64,000 nucleotides of DNA from NCBI GenBank assembly GCA_934255515.1, contig CAKQON010000003.1, positions 12,439-76,438 of the forward strand, given 5' to 3'. The notes below the pieces were generated by a model, which ran no database searches, was not told where the DNA came from, and worked only from the letters and a program-made list of their open reading frames with translations. The number at the start of each line of letters is the position of its first letter. The first letter of the stretch is position 1. This stretch comes from an uncultured Sutterella sp. Its GTDB lineage: Bacteria; Pseudomonadota; Gammaproteobacteria; Burkholderiales; Burkholderiaceae_F. This document shows, piece by piece, positions 9,060 to 16,679 of the stretch. The position numbers and the translations under genes were made by a program.

Positions 9060-9573
9060 TCCGTAATCGAACAGATTCAGATTGAAGCGAAGGAGAGAAA
9101 TCGAAAGGTTTCTCTCCTTTTCTATTTTTAAACGCGTTTGCAGCAGCCGAATTCCCGAGCATTTTTCTCAGGAATTCATTCGATTAGAGTTAACTTGCAA
9201 AGGCCTTCCGTTCAGTTTTGATCTGTATTAAACCGTTGCCAGAAACATTTAAAAACAATACGGAGTGCTTATCCAAAACCGACACTTAAGAGGTAATACT
9301 CGGCCTGCGGCTTGACTATGGCACACGATAGAATGCAAGCGTTCGTAGGAGTCTCCCACGGCTAGTGCTTATGGGATTTGCTCCTGCTCAAAAGAAAACA
9401 TCGTCGATTGAGAATGACGACCCTGGCGGTTGGAGCAGAAATTCAGACAGTCTGCTTGATTTGACCGTCCGTCGCTCTTTACGGCGAGCCAAAACTGAGG
9501 AAAGAATCGCGCTTCCCGAAATCACCAAAAGGATTCCGGGACTCTGCTGTTCTCCTCAACGGAGAATGTATCC
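9060..9573. other. 514-bp non-coding region upstream of the hydrogenase operon
   Basis: This is the longest gene-free stretch in the window. It holds an FNR-like promoter (9218-9259) and then about 300 bases of presumed leader. A 70-codon frame at 9365-9577 overlaps the hydA start, has no family resemblance and is probably chance. I could not assign a riboswitch or an intrinsic terminator inside it. GGAG about nine bases before the ATG at 9574 may serve as the hydA ribosome binding site. Confidence 0.6.
9218..9259 (+). promoter_or_regulatory. Predicted FNR-type class II promoter of the hydrogenase operon
   Basis: TTGATCTGTATTAA at 9218-9231 matches the FNR consensus TTGAT-N4-ATCAA at nine of ten half-site positions. 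Its centre is at 9224.5. A weak -10 AACAAT (four of six) sits at 9254-9259, which places the centre at -41.5 from a start near 9266. That is the spacing of FNR class II promoters. Anaerobic activation would suit an oxygen-sensitive hydrogenase. The call is inference from sequence only. Confidence 0.45.
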
Positions 9574-10923
9574 ATGACGACCACGGTTCGTACGTTCCTG
9601 CCAGGCGACAATGCCTACGGCCAGAACGGTCCCGCCTTCCAGGGCAACCTTCGCAAGGGTGAACTGCGCGGCATCATCCATATCAACAAGAATCACTGCG
9701 TCGGCTGCGACACCTGCAGCAAATTCTGCCCGACCGATGCCATTAAGGGCGGTCTCGGCTCCAAGCACGAGATCATTGACGACGCGTGCATCTACTGCGG
9801 CCAGTGCCTCATCGCCTGCCCGTTCAACGCCATCGAACAGATGAGCTTCGTCGACAAGGTCGAACGCGTCCTTGACGCGAAAGATCGCATTGTCGTCGCT
9901 CAGCCCTCGCCGGCTGTCCGCGTCTCGATCTGCGAAGAATTCGGCGGCGAACCGGGCGAACTCTCGACCGAACAGCTCGTCAACGCGCTTGAAGCCATCG
10001 GCTTCGTCACCTACGACTGCAACTCGGCGGCTGACCAGACGATCATTGAAGAAGGCACGGAATTCGTCAAGAAGATCCAGTACTGGGTCCTCGGCGAACG
10101 TGGTCCGGAAGTTGATGAACAGGGCAAGCACCCGTTCCCGCACTTCACGTCCTGTTGCCCGGGCTGGGTCAAGTACGCCGAAACGTACGCGGCCGACATG
10201 CTCCCGCACCTCTCCACCGCGAAGTCTCCGCTTCAGATGGGCGGCACGCTGGCGAAGACCTGGGCCGCCAAGTACGTGCTCAAGTGCGATCCCCGCAAGG
10301 TCTTCTTCGTTTCCGTCACGCCCTGCACGGCCAAGATCTTTGAGGCTGCCCGACCCGAAATGAATTCGGCCTGGCGCTGGCTCATCGCCAACAAGGAAAT
10401 TCCGGCCGACACGCCTGAATTCCAGGATATCGACGCCTCGCTCACGGCTCGCGATCTCGCCGAGCTCCTCCGCCGCAAGGGCATTAATCCGCTCCTTATG
10501 CCGAAGACCCGCGAACGTGCTCCGCTCGAGGTTTATTCCGGTGCCGGCACGATTTTCGGCTGCTCCGGCGGCGTTATGGAAGCGGCGCTCCGCACCGCCT
10601 ACTTCGCGCTCTCCGGCAAGGAACTCGACAAGGCCGACATTGAAGTCGTCCGCGGCCACAACAACGCCATCGTTGAAGCGACGATCCCGGTGCCCATCAA
10701 GGCGCTCGGCGGCAAGACCTACGACGTGCATGTCTGCGTCGTGAACGGTGCCAACCAGGGTCTGAAGGAAGTCCTCCATCGCGTGCGCGTCGACAAGAAC
10801 CGCTATCACTTCATCGAAGTGATGAACTGCCCCGGCGGCTGCGTCAACGGTGGCGGTCAGCCTGTTCAGTCCTCCGGCACTGCCTGGCTCAAGCCCACCA
10901 CGCCGCTTCCCCTGCGCGTCTAA
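9574..10923 (+). CDS. hydA: [FeFe]-hydrogenase large (catalytic) subunit
   Basis: This subunit catalyses reversible H2 oxidation. Residues about 40-90 hold two [4Fe-4S] ferredoxin motifs (CVGCDTCSKFCP and CIYCGQCLIACP). The H-cluster motifs follow: L1 TSCCPGW at about 192, L2 TPCTAKIFE at about 249, and L3 EVMNCPGGCVNGGGQP at about 415. All four H-cluster cysteines and the proton-relay cysteine and lysine are present. L2 carries threonine in place of the usual methionine of MPCTAK. The 449-residue length and lack of a signal peptide match the Desulfovibrio/Shewanella periplasmic type, which is exported together with its Tat-signal small subunit. That small subunit is encoded 25 bases downstream. 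Confidence 0.96.
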   Translation: MTTTVRTFLPGDNAYGQNGPAFQGNLRKGELRGIIHINKNHCVGCDTCSKFCPTDAIKGGLGSKHEIIDDACIYCGQCLIACPFNAIEQMSFVDKVERVLDAKDRIVVAQPSPAVRVSICEEFGGEPGELSTEQLVNALEAIGFVTYDCNSAADQTIIEEGTEFVKKIQYWVLGERGPEVDEQGKHPFPHFTSCCPGWVKYAETYAADMLPHLSTAKSPLQMGGTLAKTWAAKYVLKCDPRKVFFVSVTPCTAKIFEAARPEMNSAWRWLIANKEIPADTPEFQDIDASLTARDLAELLRRKGINPLLMPKTRERAPLEVYSGAGTIFGCSGGVMEAALRTAYFALSGKELDKADIEVVRGHNNAIVEATIPVPIKALGGKTYDVHVCVVNGANQGLKEVLHRVRVDKNRYHFIEVMNCPGGCVNGGGQPVQSSGTAWLKPTTPLPLRV

Positions 10924-10948
10924 TTCCTGACTGAGGTTCAAGAAGAAA

Positions 10949-11302
10949 ATGCTGTCTGAAAACTATTCCTATGCAGAACGCCCCGCAGCCCTGATTCTCG
11001 GTCGCCGCGGCTTTCTGAAAGTGAGCGGTCTCTGCGTCGGTGCAGCCGTCGTCTGCGGCTGGGCCATCGGCGACATGGTTGCCCGCCGCAACTCGATCAT
11101 TCTTGCCCGCCAGGCCGGCCTCTACAAGGATGACAAGCTCTGCCAGGCCATGGGTCTCGCTGCTTCCCACCAGAACACGGTGGTCATGTCCGTTTACAAG
11201 GATATGAAGGCGAAGCCCGTCGACCATACGATGCACGAACTGCTTCACACGCACTACTATTCCCGCTCCATGCTTGCCATGACGGAGGCTGCTCATGTCT
11301 GA
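10949..11302 (+). CDS. hydB: [FeFe]-hydrogenase small subunit with Tat signal
   Basis: The product is 117 residues. A twin-arginine motif in GRRGFLKVSG at about 24-33 is followed by a hydrophobic stretch (LCVGAAVVCGWAIG). The mature part resembles the iron-hydrogenase small-subunit domain, which wraps around the catalytic subunit (ILARQAGLYKDD, then MDH-like HTMHELLHTHYYSR). In Desulfovibrio the large subunit lacks its own signal and is carried across the membrane by this partner. I infer the same here, giving a periplasmic enzyme. It lies 25 bp after hydA and overlaps the cytochrome gene by 8 bp, indicating a tightly coupled operon. Confidence 0.9.
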   Translation: MLSENYSYAERPAALILGRRGFLKVSGLCVGAAVVCGWAIGDMVARRNSIILARQAGLYKDDKLCQAMGLAASHQNTVVMSVYKDMKAKPVDHTMHELLHTHYYSRSMLAMTEAAHV

Positions 11303-11981
11303 TATTTCTGCCGCCCCCAATGACCGCATCCTGCGCTTCCATGCGCCGGACAAGGTCTTCCACTCGGTGAACGCGATCACCTGGTTCGCGCTGCTCTTCA
11401 CGGGCATGTACGTCTACTTCTGCAATCCCTCCGACGAGGCTGCGGAAACGGCGATGATTACCCACCTGATCATCGGCGCCGTCTTCACCTTCAACCTGCT
11501 CGGCTTCATTGTCATTGCTCCGGATCGCTTCGCGCTCATCATGCGCGCCTGCATGGAGTGGGACAGCAACACGCTGCGCTGGTTCCTTAACTTCGGCAAC
11601 TATCCCCGCCGCTTCTTCGGCATCCCGCTCGGGCCGGAAACGGTTCCCCCGCAGGGCCGCTACAACGGCGGTCAGAAGGCTTCCTATCTGCTCTTCATGG
11701 GCATGATCGCAGCCCTCGCCGTTACGGGCTGGCTCCTCTGGCTCGGCGCTCCGGTTACCGGCAAGCTCGTCTACTTCCTGACGTTCTACTTCCACGTCTG
11801 GGGTTCGATCATTATTTCGATCCTCGTGGTTTGCGCTCACATCCCGCTCGCGCTCCTTTCGATGTCTCACTTCAAGGGCATCTGGCGCCTCGGCCCGGGC
11901 ACGATCTCGGTGGAAGCCGCCGAGCATCACGCTCCGCTCTGGTTCAAGCGTGACGTCATCCGCACGGACATCGAGAAGTAA
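11295..11981 (+). CDS. Cytochrome b membrane anchor of the hydrogenase (FdnI/FdhC-like)
   Basis: This 228-residue integral membrane protein resembles the gamma subunit of formate dehydrogenase. Four hydrophobic helices are visible. Histidines in KVFHSVNA, THLIIGAVF, FYFHVWGS and VVCAHIPLA are candidate ligands for two b hemes. The last helix is followed by a hydrophilic tail. Such subunits pass electrons from a periplasmic dehydrogenase or hydrogenase to the quinone pool. Its start overlaps the hydB stop, so it is almost certainly part of the same enzyme. A similar hydA-hydB-fdhC order occurs in Shewanella. A terminator follows it. Confidence 0.9.
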   Translation: MSDISAAPNDRILRFHAPDKVFHSVNAITWFALLFTGMYVYFCNPSDEAAETAMITHLIIGAVFTFNLLGFIVIAPDRFALIMRACMEWDSNTLRWFLNFGNYPRRFFGIPLGPETVPPQGRYNGGQKASYLLFMGMIAALAVTGWLLWLGAPVTGKLVYFLTFYFHVWGSIIISILVVCAHIPLALLSMSHFKGIWRLGPGTISVEAAEHHAPLWFKRDVIRTDIEK

Positions 11982-12004
11982 TTTGATACTTCTTACCTGA
12001 AAAA

Positions 12005-12032
12005 GGCCGGATCCCAGGATCCGGCCTTTTTT
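12005..12032 (+). terminator. Terminator after the hydrogenase structural genes
   Basis: GGCCGGATCC (12005-12014) and GGATCCGGCC (12017-12026) form a perfect inverted repeat followed by TTTTTT. The stem partly opens because only two bases separate the arms. It separates structural genes from hydF, which may lower hydF expression relative to hydA. Confidence 0.8.
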
Positions 12033-12113
12033 CTTAAACTCATGCCGAACTGTCCGCTCCCAGACAGCTTGTGACAGACAACAAAAATCAACAGTCTCAA
12101 TCGGAAGCGAGCC

Positions 12114-13355
12114 ATGTTGAACACTTTCAATACGCCCAAGGGGCTCAGAATTCACATCGGCCTTTTCGGCCGCCGCAACGCCGGCAAGAGTTCTCTTGCC
12201 AATGCGCTCACCAATCAGCACATTTCCATCGTCTCGAACGTGCCAGGAACCACAACGGATCCGGTGGAAAAAGCCTGCGAACTGGCCCCCATCGGACCCG
12301 TCGTCTTCATTGACACCGCCGGCGTCGACGATGTCGGAGAACTCGGCGCCGCGCGCGTCGAGAGATCCAAAACCGTCCTGGAATGGACAGACATCGCGCT
12401 TATTGTGGGCAGCGCCGCCGGACTTGAACCCGACGACCGGGAGCTCGTTGCGGATGCCAAGCGGCTCGGAACGCCGGCAATTCTTGTGCTCAACAAGGCC
12501 GGCATTAAGGCTCCCTCTGAAGAAGTTCTAGCGGATGCGCGGCAGTACGGGCTGCCCGTCGTTGTCACTGATGCCGTAACCAGGCTCGGAATTGATGACC
12601 TGCGCCAAACGATCATCCGTATTGTTCAGGAAGACACTGAACCCGACCGGCCGCTCTGCGGCGACCTTGCGCACGCGGGCGACACCGTTCTGCTTGTCAC
12701 GCCGATTGACTCCGGCGCCCCCAAAGGACGCCTCATTCTGCCGCAGGTGCAGGCTATCCGGGAGCTTCTGGATGCACATGCCAAGGCCTATGTCATTCAG
12801 CAGGACCGTGTTGCCGAAGCCATCGCCGATCTGAAAAATCCGCCCGCCTTCATCATGACGGACTCTCAGGCGATTGACGACGTTGCCCGGCAAGCGCCTG
12901 ATTCCATTCCGCTCACGACTTTTTCACTGCAGATGGCCTATGCGAAGAGCGACCTCATCGAGCTCGCCCGGGGTGCTGCGGCGCTTTCAAAACTCAAGAA
13001 CGGCGACCGCGTGCTCATCTGCGAAACCTGCAGCCACCATCCCCAGAAGGACGATATCGGACGGCTCAAGATTCCGCGCTGGCTGAAGGAAACAACCGGG
13101 CTCGACCTCAAAATCGAAGTGGCCGTCGGGAAGGACTTCCCTGACGACCTCACGCCCTACGCCGTCCTCATTCAGTGCGGCGGCTGCGTCGTTACGCGCC
13201 GCCACATGCTCATGCGCCTGAGACGTGCAATGAGTCAGGGAGTTCCCATGACGAATTACGGCCTGGCCATCTGCTACCTGCGAGGTCATCTCGAGCGCGT
13301 CCTCTCGTGCCATCCGGAAGCGCTTGAAGCTTTCCGCAAAGGCCTCAGGTCATAA
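12114..13355 (+). CDS. hydF: HydF, GTPase scaffold for [FeFe]-hydrogenase maturation
   Basis: HydF carries the 2Fe subcluster made with HydE and HydG and delivers it to HydA. The N-terminal GTPase domain shows GRRNAGKS (about 19-26), VPGTTTDP, DTAGVDD and NKAG. A dimerisation domain follows. The C-terminal cluster-binding domain has C306-S-H308 and C355-GG-C358. The family motif is CxH-x(46-53)-HCxxC. Here the histidine of HCxxC is glutamine (Q354), and about 45 residues lie between the two halves. The gene lies 132 bp after the cytochrome gene, beyond a terminator. HydE and HydG genes are not found in the window. Confidence 0.93.
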   Translation: MLNTFNTPKGLRIHIGLFGRRNAGKSSLANALTNQHISIVSNVPGTTTDPVEKACELAPIGPVVFIDTAGVDDVGELGAARVERSKTVLEWTDIALIVGSAAGLEPDDRELVADAKRLGTPAILVLNKAGIKAPSEEVLADARQYGLPVVVTDAVTRLGIDDLRQTIIRIVQEDTEPDRPLCGDLAHAGDTVLLVTPIDSGAPKGRLILPQVQAIRELLDAHAKAYVIQQDRVAEAIADLKNPPAFIMTDSQAIDDVARQAPDSIPLTTFSLQMAYAKSDLIELARGAAALSKLKNGDRVLICETCSHHPQKDDIGRLKIPRWLKETTGLDLKIEVAVGKDFPDDLTPYAVLIQCGGCVVTRRHMLMRLRRAMSQGVPMTNYGLAICYLRGHLERVLSCHPEALEAFRKGLRS

Positions 13356-13370
13356 CGCAAGCAGAAAAAA

Positions 13371-13407
13371 GAAACCCGGATCGCCATTGAAAGCATCCGG
13401 GTTTCTT
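13371..13407. terminator. Bidirectional terminator between hydF and prfC
   Basis: GAAACCCGGAT (13371-13381) pairs perfectly with ATCCGGGTTTC (13395-13405). A run of A on the left gives a strong T-tract for the minus-strand prfC transcript. The plus-strand tract (TTTCTTATT) is weaker. Confidence 0.75.
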
Positions 13408-13427
13408 ATTGAGGGCGGACGAATGAA

Positions 13428-15062
13428 TCAGAAGATCTGATTCATTTCACGCGTGGTGTGGAAAGTTACCTGAGGCCAGTGCTTCATCGTCGTTTCCAGG
13501 TTGTAGATTGACGTTGCAAGATAAACCTCGTTGCCGTTCACATCCGTTGCCAGCCTTGCAGCCTGCTCCGCCTCGAAGTCGCGCTTTGTCTTCTCATCCG
13601 GGAAGGAGAGCCAGCGCGCAGTCGAAACATCAGTCGACTCGTAGATCGCATCGACCTTGTATTCATCCGCGAGGCGCTGGGCAACAATTTCAAACTGCAG
13701 CTGCCCGACGGCGCCGAGCATGATGTTGCCGAATTCGCCGGTGAAGACCTGAATGGCGCCTTCTTCGCCCAATTCCTGAAGGCCCTTCTGAAGCTGCTTG
13801 GCTTTGAATGGGTCCTTGCTTCGCGCAGCCCGGAAGAGTTCCGGCGCAAAGTTCGGGATGCCCGTGAACTGAAGCTTCTCGCCCGAAGTAAGCGTATCGC
13901 CGATATGGAGCTGCCCGTGGTTGTAGATGCCGATGATGTCTCCGGCCACTGCGTCCGTCATGATGACGCGGTCCTGCGCCATGAAGGTGAGCGCATTGGG
14001 GATCTTCATCTCGCGCCCTTCACGGACATGGTAGGTCTTCATGCCGGGCTGATAGCGACCGGAACACACGCGGAAGAATGCGATTCGGTCGCGATGACGG
14101 GGATCCATATTGGCCTGGATCTTGAAGACGAAGCCCGTGAACGGCGTCTCATCGGGTTCAACCATGCGCACGCCGGCATCCCGGGGCTGGGGCGGAGGCG
14201 CCCAGTCGACGAGTGCGTTGAGGACATCTTCGACGCCGAAGTTGTTGACGCCGGAACCAAAGAAGACCGGGCTCTGCTCGGCAGCGAGGAATCGCTTGAG
14301 GTCAAAGGGATCCGTTGCCCCCTGGACGAGCTCAATCGACTCGCGCACATAGGGCATTTCCATCGGGAAAAGCTCATCGAGCTCAGGATTGTCGAGCCCT
14401 TCAATCAGCTCCCGATCACTCGTAAGCCGGTCTTCGCCCGGCGTAAAGCGCACGAGATGATTCTTCACGAGCGAAAAAACGCCGCGGAAGGTCTTCCCCA
14501 TGCCGATCGGCCAGGTAATGGGAACGCACTGCAGCTTCAGAACCTGCTCGATTTCGGAGAGAAGATCAAGCGGATCCCGGACTTCACGGTCAAACTTGTT
14601 GATGAACGTGATGATCGGGGTGTTGCGCATGCGGCAGACTTCAAGAAGCTTGATGGTCTGCGCCTCAACGCCCTTGGCGGCATCGATCACCATCACTGCA
14701 GCGTCGACCGCCGTCAGCACGCGGTACGTATCTTCAGAAAAGTCCTCGTGACCCGGGGTGTCGAGCAGGTTGATGACATGGTCGCGGTAATGGAACTGCA
14801 TCACCGAGCTCGTCACCGAAATGCCGCGCTGCTTTTCCACCTCCATCCAGTCGGAAGTGGCATGGCGCGCAGCCTTGCGGCCCTTTACAGCACCCGCCAT
14901 CTGAATGGCGCCGCCGAAAAGAAGAAGTTTTTCCGTGAGCGTCGTTTTACCGGCGTCAGGGTGGGAAATGATGGCGAAAGTACGGCGTGCTTCGACGTCG
15001 CGCACAAGCGCCGGATTGGGACTCGTCATGTGAAACGATCGAATGAGTATGGAATCAGGCAT
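13428..15062 (-). CDS. prfC: Peptide chain release factor 3
   Basis: RF3 is a GTPase that removes RF1/RF2 from the ribosome after termination. G-domain motifs are clear: [28 protein letters not shown] (switch I), [14 protein letters not shown] (switch II) and FINKFDRE. The C-terminal part ends in the typical [18 protein letters not shown] region. The 544-residue length is slightly above the usual 529, because an upstream ATG is used. An internal ATG at 15029 ([12 protein letters not shown]) gives a 533-residue protein and could be the true start. Neither has a strong ribosome binding site. The gene appears monocistronic. Confidence 0.95.
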   Translation of the reverse strand: MPDSILIRSFHMTSPNPALVRDVEARRTFAIISHPDAGKTTLTEKLLLFGGAIQMAGAVKGRKAARHATSDWMEVEKQRGISVTSSVMQFHYRDHVINLLDTPGHEDFSEDTYRVLTAVDAAVMVIDAAKGVEAQTIKLLEVCRMRNTPIITFINKFDREVRDPLDLLSEIEQVLKLQCVPITWPIGMGKTFRGVFSLVKNHLVRFTPGEDRLTSDRELIEGLDNPELDELFPMEMPYVRESIELVQGATDPFDLKRFLAAEQSPVFFGSGVNNFGVEDVLNALVDWAPPPQPRDAGVRMVEPDETPFTGFVFKIQANMDPRHRDRIAFFRVCSGRYQPGMKTYHVREGREMKIPNALTFMAQDRVIMTDAVAGDIIGIYNHGQLHIGDTLTSGEKLQFTGIPNFAPELFRAARSKDPFKAKQLQKGLQELGEEGAIQVFTGEFGNIMLGAVGQLQFEIVAQRLADEYKVDAIYESTDVSTARWLSFPDEKTKRDFEAEQAARLATDVNGNEVYLATSIYNLETTMKHWPQVTFHTTREMNQIF

Positions 15063-15245
15063 CTGCGGGCTCGTCTCTAGTGCTAGAGCCGCGCAAACGA
15101 AAAGCTGCTTATTTTAGCAAGCCTTCTCGGTACTTACGCACCATTCGAAGCTCCTCATGACATCAGTGGAAAAATGAAGCGAAATATTTCGTTACGGATC
15201 GATTTAGAATGGTGCCGTTTGCCCATTTTCTGAGGTCCTATTGAG

Positions 15246-16586
15246 ATGAGTTACTTTCCCAGCTGGAAGCTGAAGACTTCCGGAACCATTGCCCCGGATG
15301 AGCGCCTGCCTGCAGGCCAGACGCTTGCACTCGGCGTGCAGCACGTCGTTGCCATGTTCGGCTCCACTGTTCTGGCGCCGCTCCTTATGGGGTTTGATCC
15401 CAATCTCGCCATTCTGATGAGCGGCCTCGGCACGCTCATTTTTTTCGTCCTCGTGGGCGGACATGTGCCGAGCTACCTGGGCTCGTCCTTTGCCTTCATC
15501 GGCGTAGTCATTGCTGCAACGGGATACGCTGCAGGTTCAGGACCTAATCCCAACATTCCCGTGGCGCTCGGCGGCATCATCATCTGCGGCCTTATTTACT
15601 GCGCCGTGGGCCTCATCGTCATGAGCACCGGCGTCAAATGGATCGAACGGCTGATGCCTCCGGTCGTTACCGGCGCCGTCGTCGCGGTCATCGGCCTCAA
15701 CCTCGCGCCTACTGCCGTCAAGAGCGTGGGTCCTACGGACTTTGACGCCTGGATTGCCATCCTCACGGTGATCTGCGTGGGCGGCGTTGCCGTTTATACG
15801 CGCGGACTCATTCAAAAGCTTCTGATTCTCGTCGGCCTCTCGCTCGCCTACGCGATCTACGCCATTCTTACGAACGGCCTCGGACTTGGCGGCACGCCGA
15901 TCAACTTCGGCCGCATCGCTGAAGCCGCATGGTTCGGCATCCCGCAGTTTGAAACTCCGGTTTTCTCCATCTCCGCCATTACGCTTATCGCCCCCGTCGT
16001 CATCATCCTCGTGGGCGAAAACCTCGGCCACATCAAGGCTGTGACGGCAATGACCGGCCGCAACCTTGACCCCTATATGGGTCGGGCCTTCCTCGGCGAC
16101 GGTCTTGCAACAATGATTTCCGCAAGCTTCGGCGGCACGGGCGTGACGACTTACGGCGAAAACATCGGCGTCATGGCAGCAACCCGCGTCTACTCGACGC
16201 TGCTCTTCCCGGTTGCAGCAATCTTTGCCATCATCCTTGGCTTCTCGCCCAAATTCGGCGCGGTCATTCAGACAATTCCGCAGCCGATTCTCGGCGGCAC
16301 CTCCATCGTCGTCTTCGGCCTCATTGCCGTCGCTGGCGCCCGCGTTTGGGTGGTCAACCACGTGGACTTCGGCGACAACCGCAATCTGATCGTTGCTGCC
16401 GTCACGCTGATTCTTGGCGCCGGCGACTTCACAATTCATATCGGAAGCTTCACGCTCGGCGGCATCGGCACTGCCACTTTTGGCGCCATCATCCTCAATG
16501 CTCTCATGGAGCTCGGCGAGCGCCACGTTCAGGGCGAAAAGGAACCTGAACCCCATGAAGCCGACCTTGACGGGAAATCACGGTAA
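15246..16586 (+). CDS. uraA: Uracil permease (NCS2 family, UraA-like)
   Basis: This 446-residue inner-membrane nucleobase transporter has about 14 hydrophobic segments. The N-terminus LPAGQTLALGVQHVVAMFG is the hallmark of UraA. HVPSYLGSSFAFIG and the later VGENLGHIKAVTAMTGRNL and SFGGTGVTTYGENIG segments carry the NCS2 glutamates and glycines that line the substrate site. It probably imports uracil by proton symport. GAGG lies about nine bases before the start. The gene is flanked upstream by a 183-bp gap in which I see no convincing promoter, and downstream by a terminator. Confidence 0.92.
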   Translation: MSYFPSWKLKTSGTIAPDERLPAGQTLALGVQHVVAMFGSTVLAPLLMGFDPNLAILMSGLGTLIFFVLVGGHVPSYLGSSFAFIGVVIAATGYAAGSGPNPNIPVALGGIIICGLIYCAVGLIVMSTGVKWIERLMPPVVTGAVVAVIGLNLAPTAVKSVGPTDFDAWIAILTVICVGGVAVYTRGLIQKLLILVGLSLAYAIYAILTNGLGLGGTPINFGRIAEAAWFGIPQFETPVFSISAITLIAPVVIILVGENLGHIKAVTAMTGRNLDPYMGRAFLGDGLATMISASFGGTGVTTYGENIGVMAATRVYSTLLFPVAAIFAIILGFSPKFGAVIQTIPQPILGGTSIVVFGLIAVAGARVWVVNHVDFGDNRNLIVAAVTLILGAGDFTIHIGSFTLGGIGTATFGAIILNALMELGERHVQGEKEPEPHEADLDGKSR

Positions 16587-16621
16587 GCCCGGCTACGTCT
16601 TCGGAATTTCTGTTGAGCAAA

Positions 16622-16654
16622 GCCTCAGATTCCTTGAGAATCTGAGGCTTTTCT
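16622..16654. terminator. Terminator between uraA and tex
   Basis: GCCTCAGATTC (16622-16632) pairs with GAATCTGAGGC (16638-16648) around a 5-base loop and is followed by TTTTC. It can serve the convergent uraA and, more weakly, tex. Confidence 0.8.
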
Positions 16655-16679
16655 TCTTCGTTATTGCTGGTTCAGCTCA

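Noticed and set aside
9312-9334. TTGACT and TAGAAT upstream of hydA as a sigma-70 promoter
   Set aside because: The hexamers are only 11 bases apart, too close for sigma-70. The -35 at proper spacing is poor.
9319-9338. Possible sigma-54 promoter (TGGCAC...TGC) upstream of hydA
   Set aside because: The GG and GC elements are 13 bases apart instead of 10.
9365-9577. 70-codon frame in the hydA leader
   Set aside because: It overlaps the hydA start, resembles no family and has no good ribosome binding site.
9556-10941. 461-codon antisense frame across hydA
   Set aside because: It is a shadow of the codon bias in hydA. The plus strand encodes a clear [FeFe]-hydrogenase.
13905-15080. 391-codon antisense frame across prfC
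   Set aside because: It is a shadow of the prfC reading frame, with low-complexity composition and no recognisable motifs.
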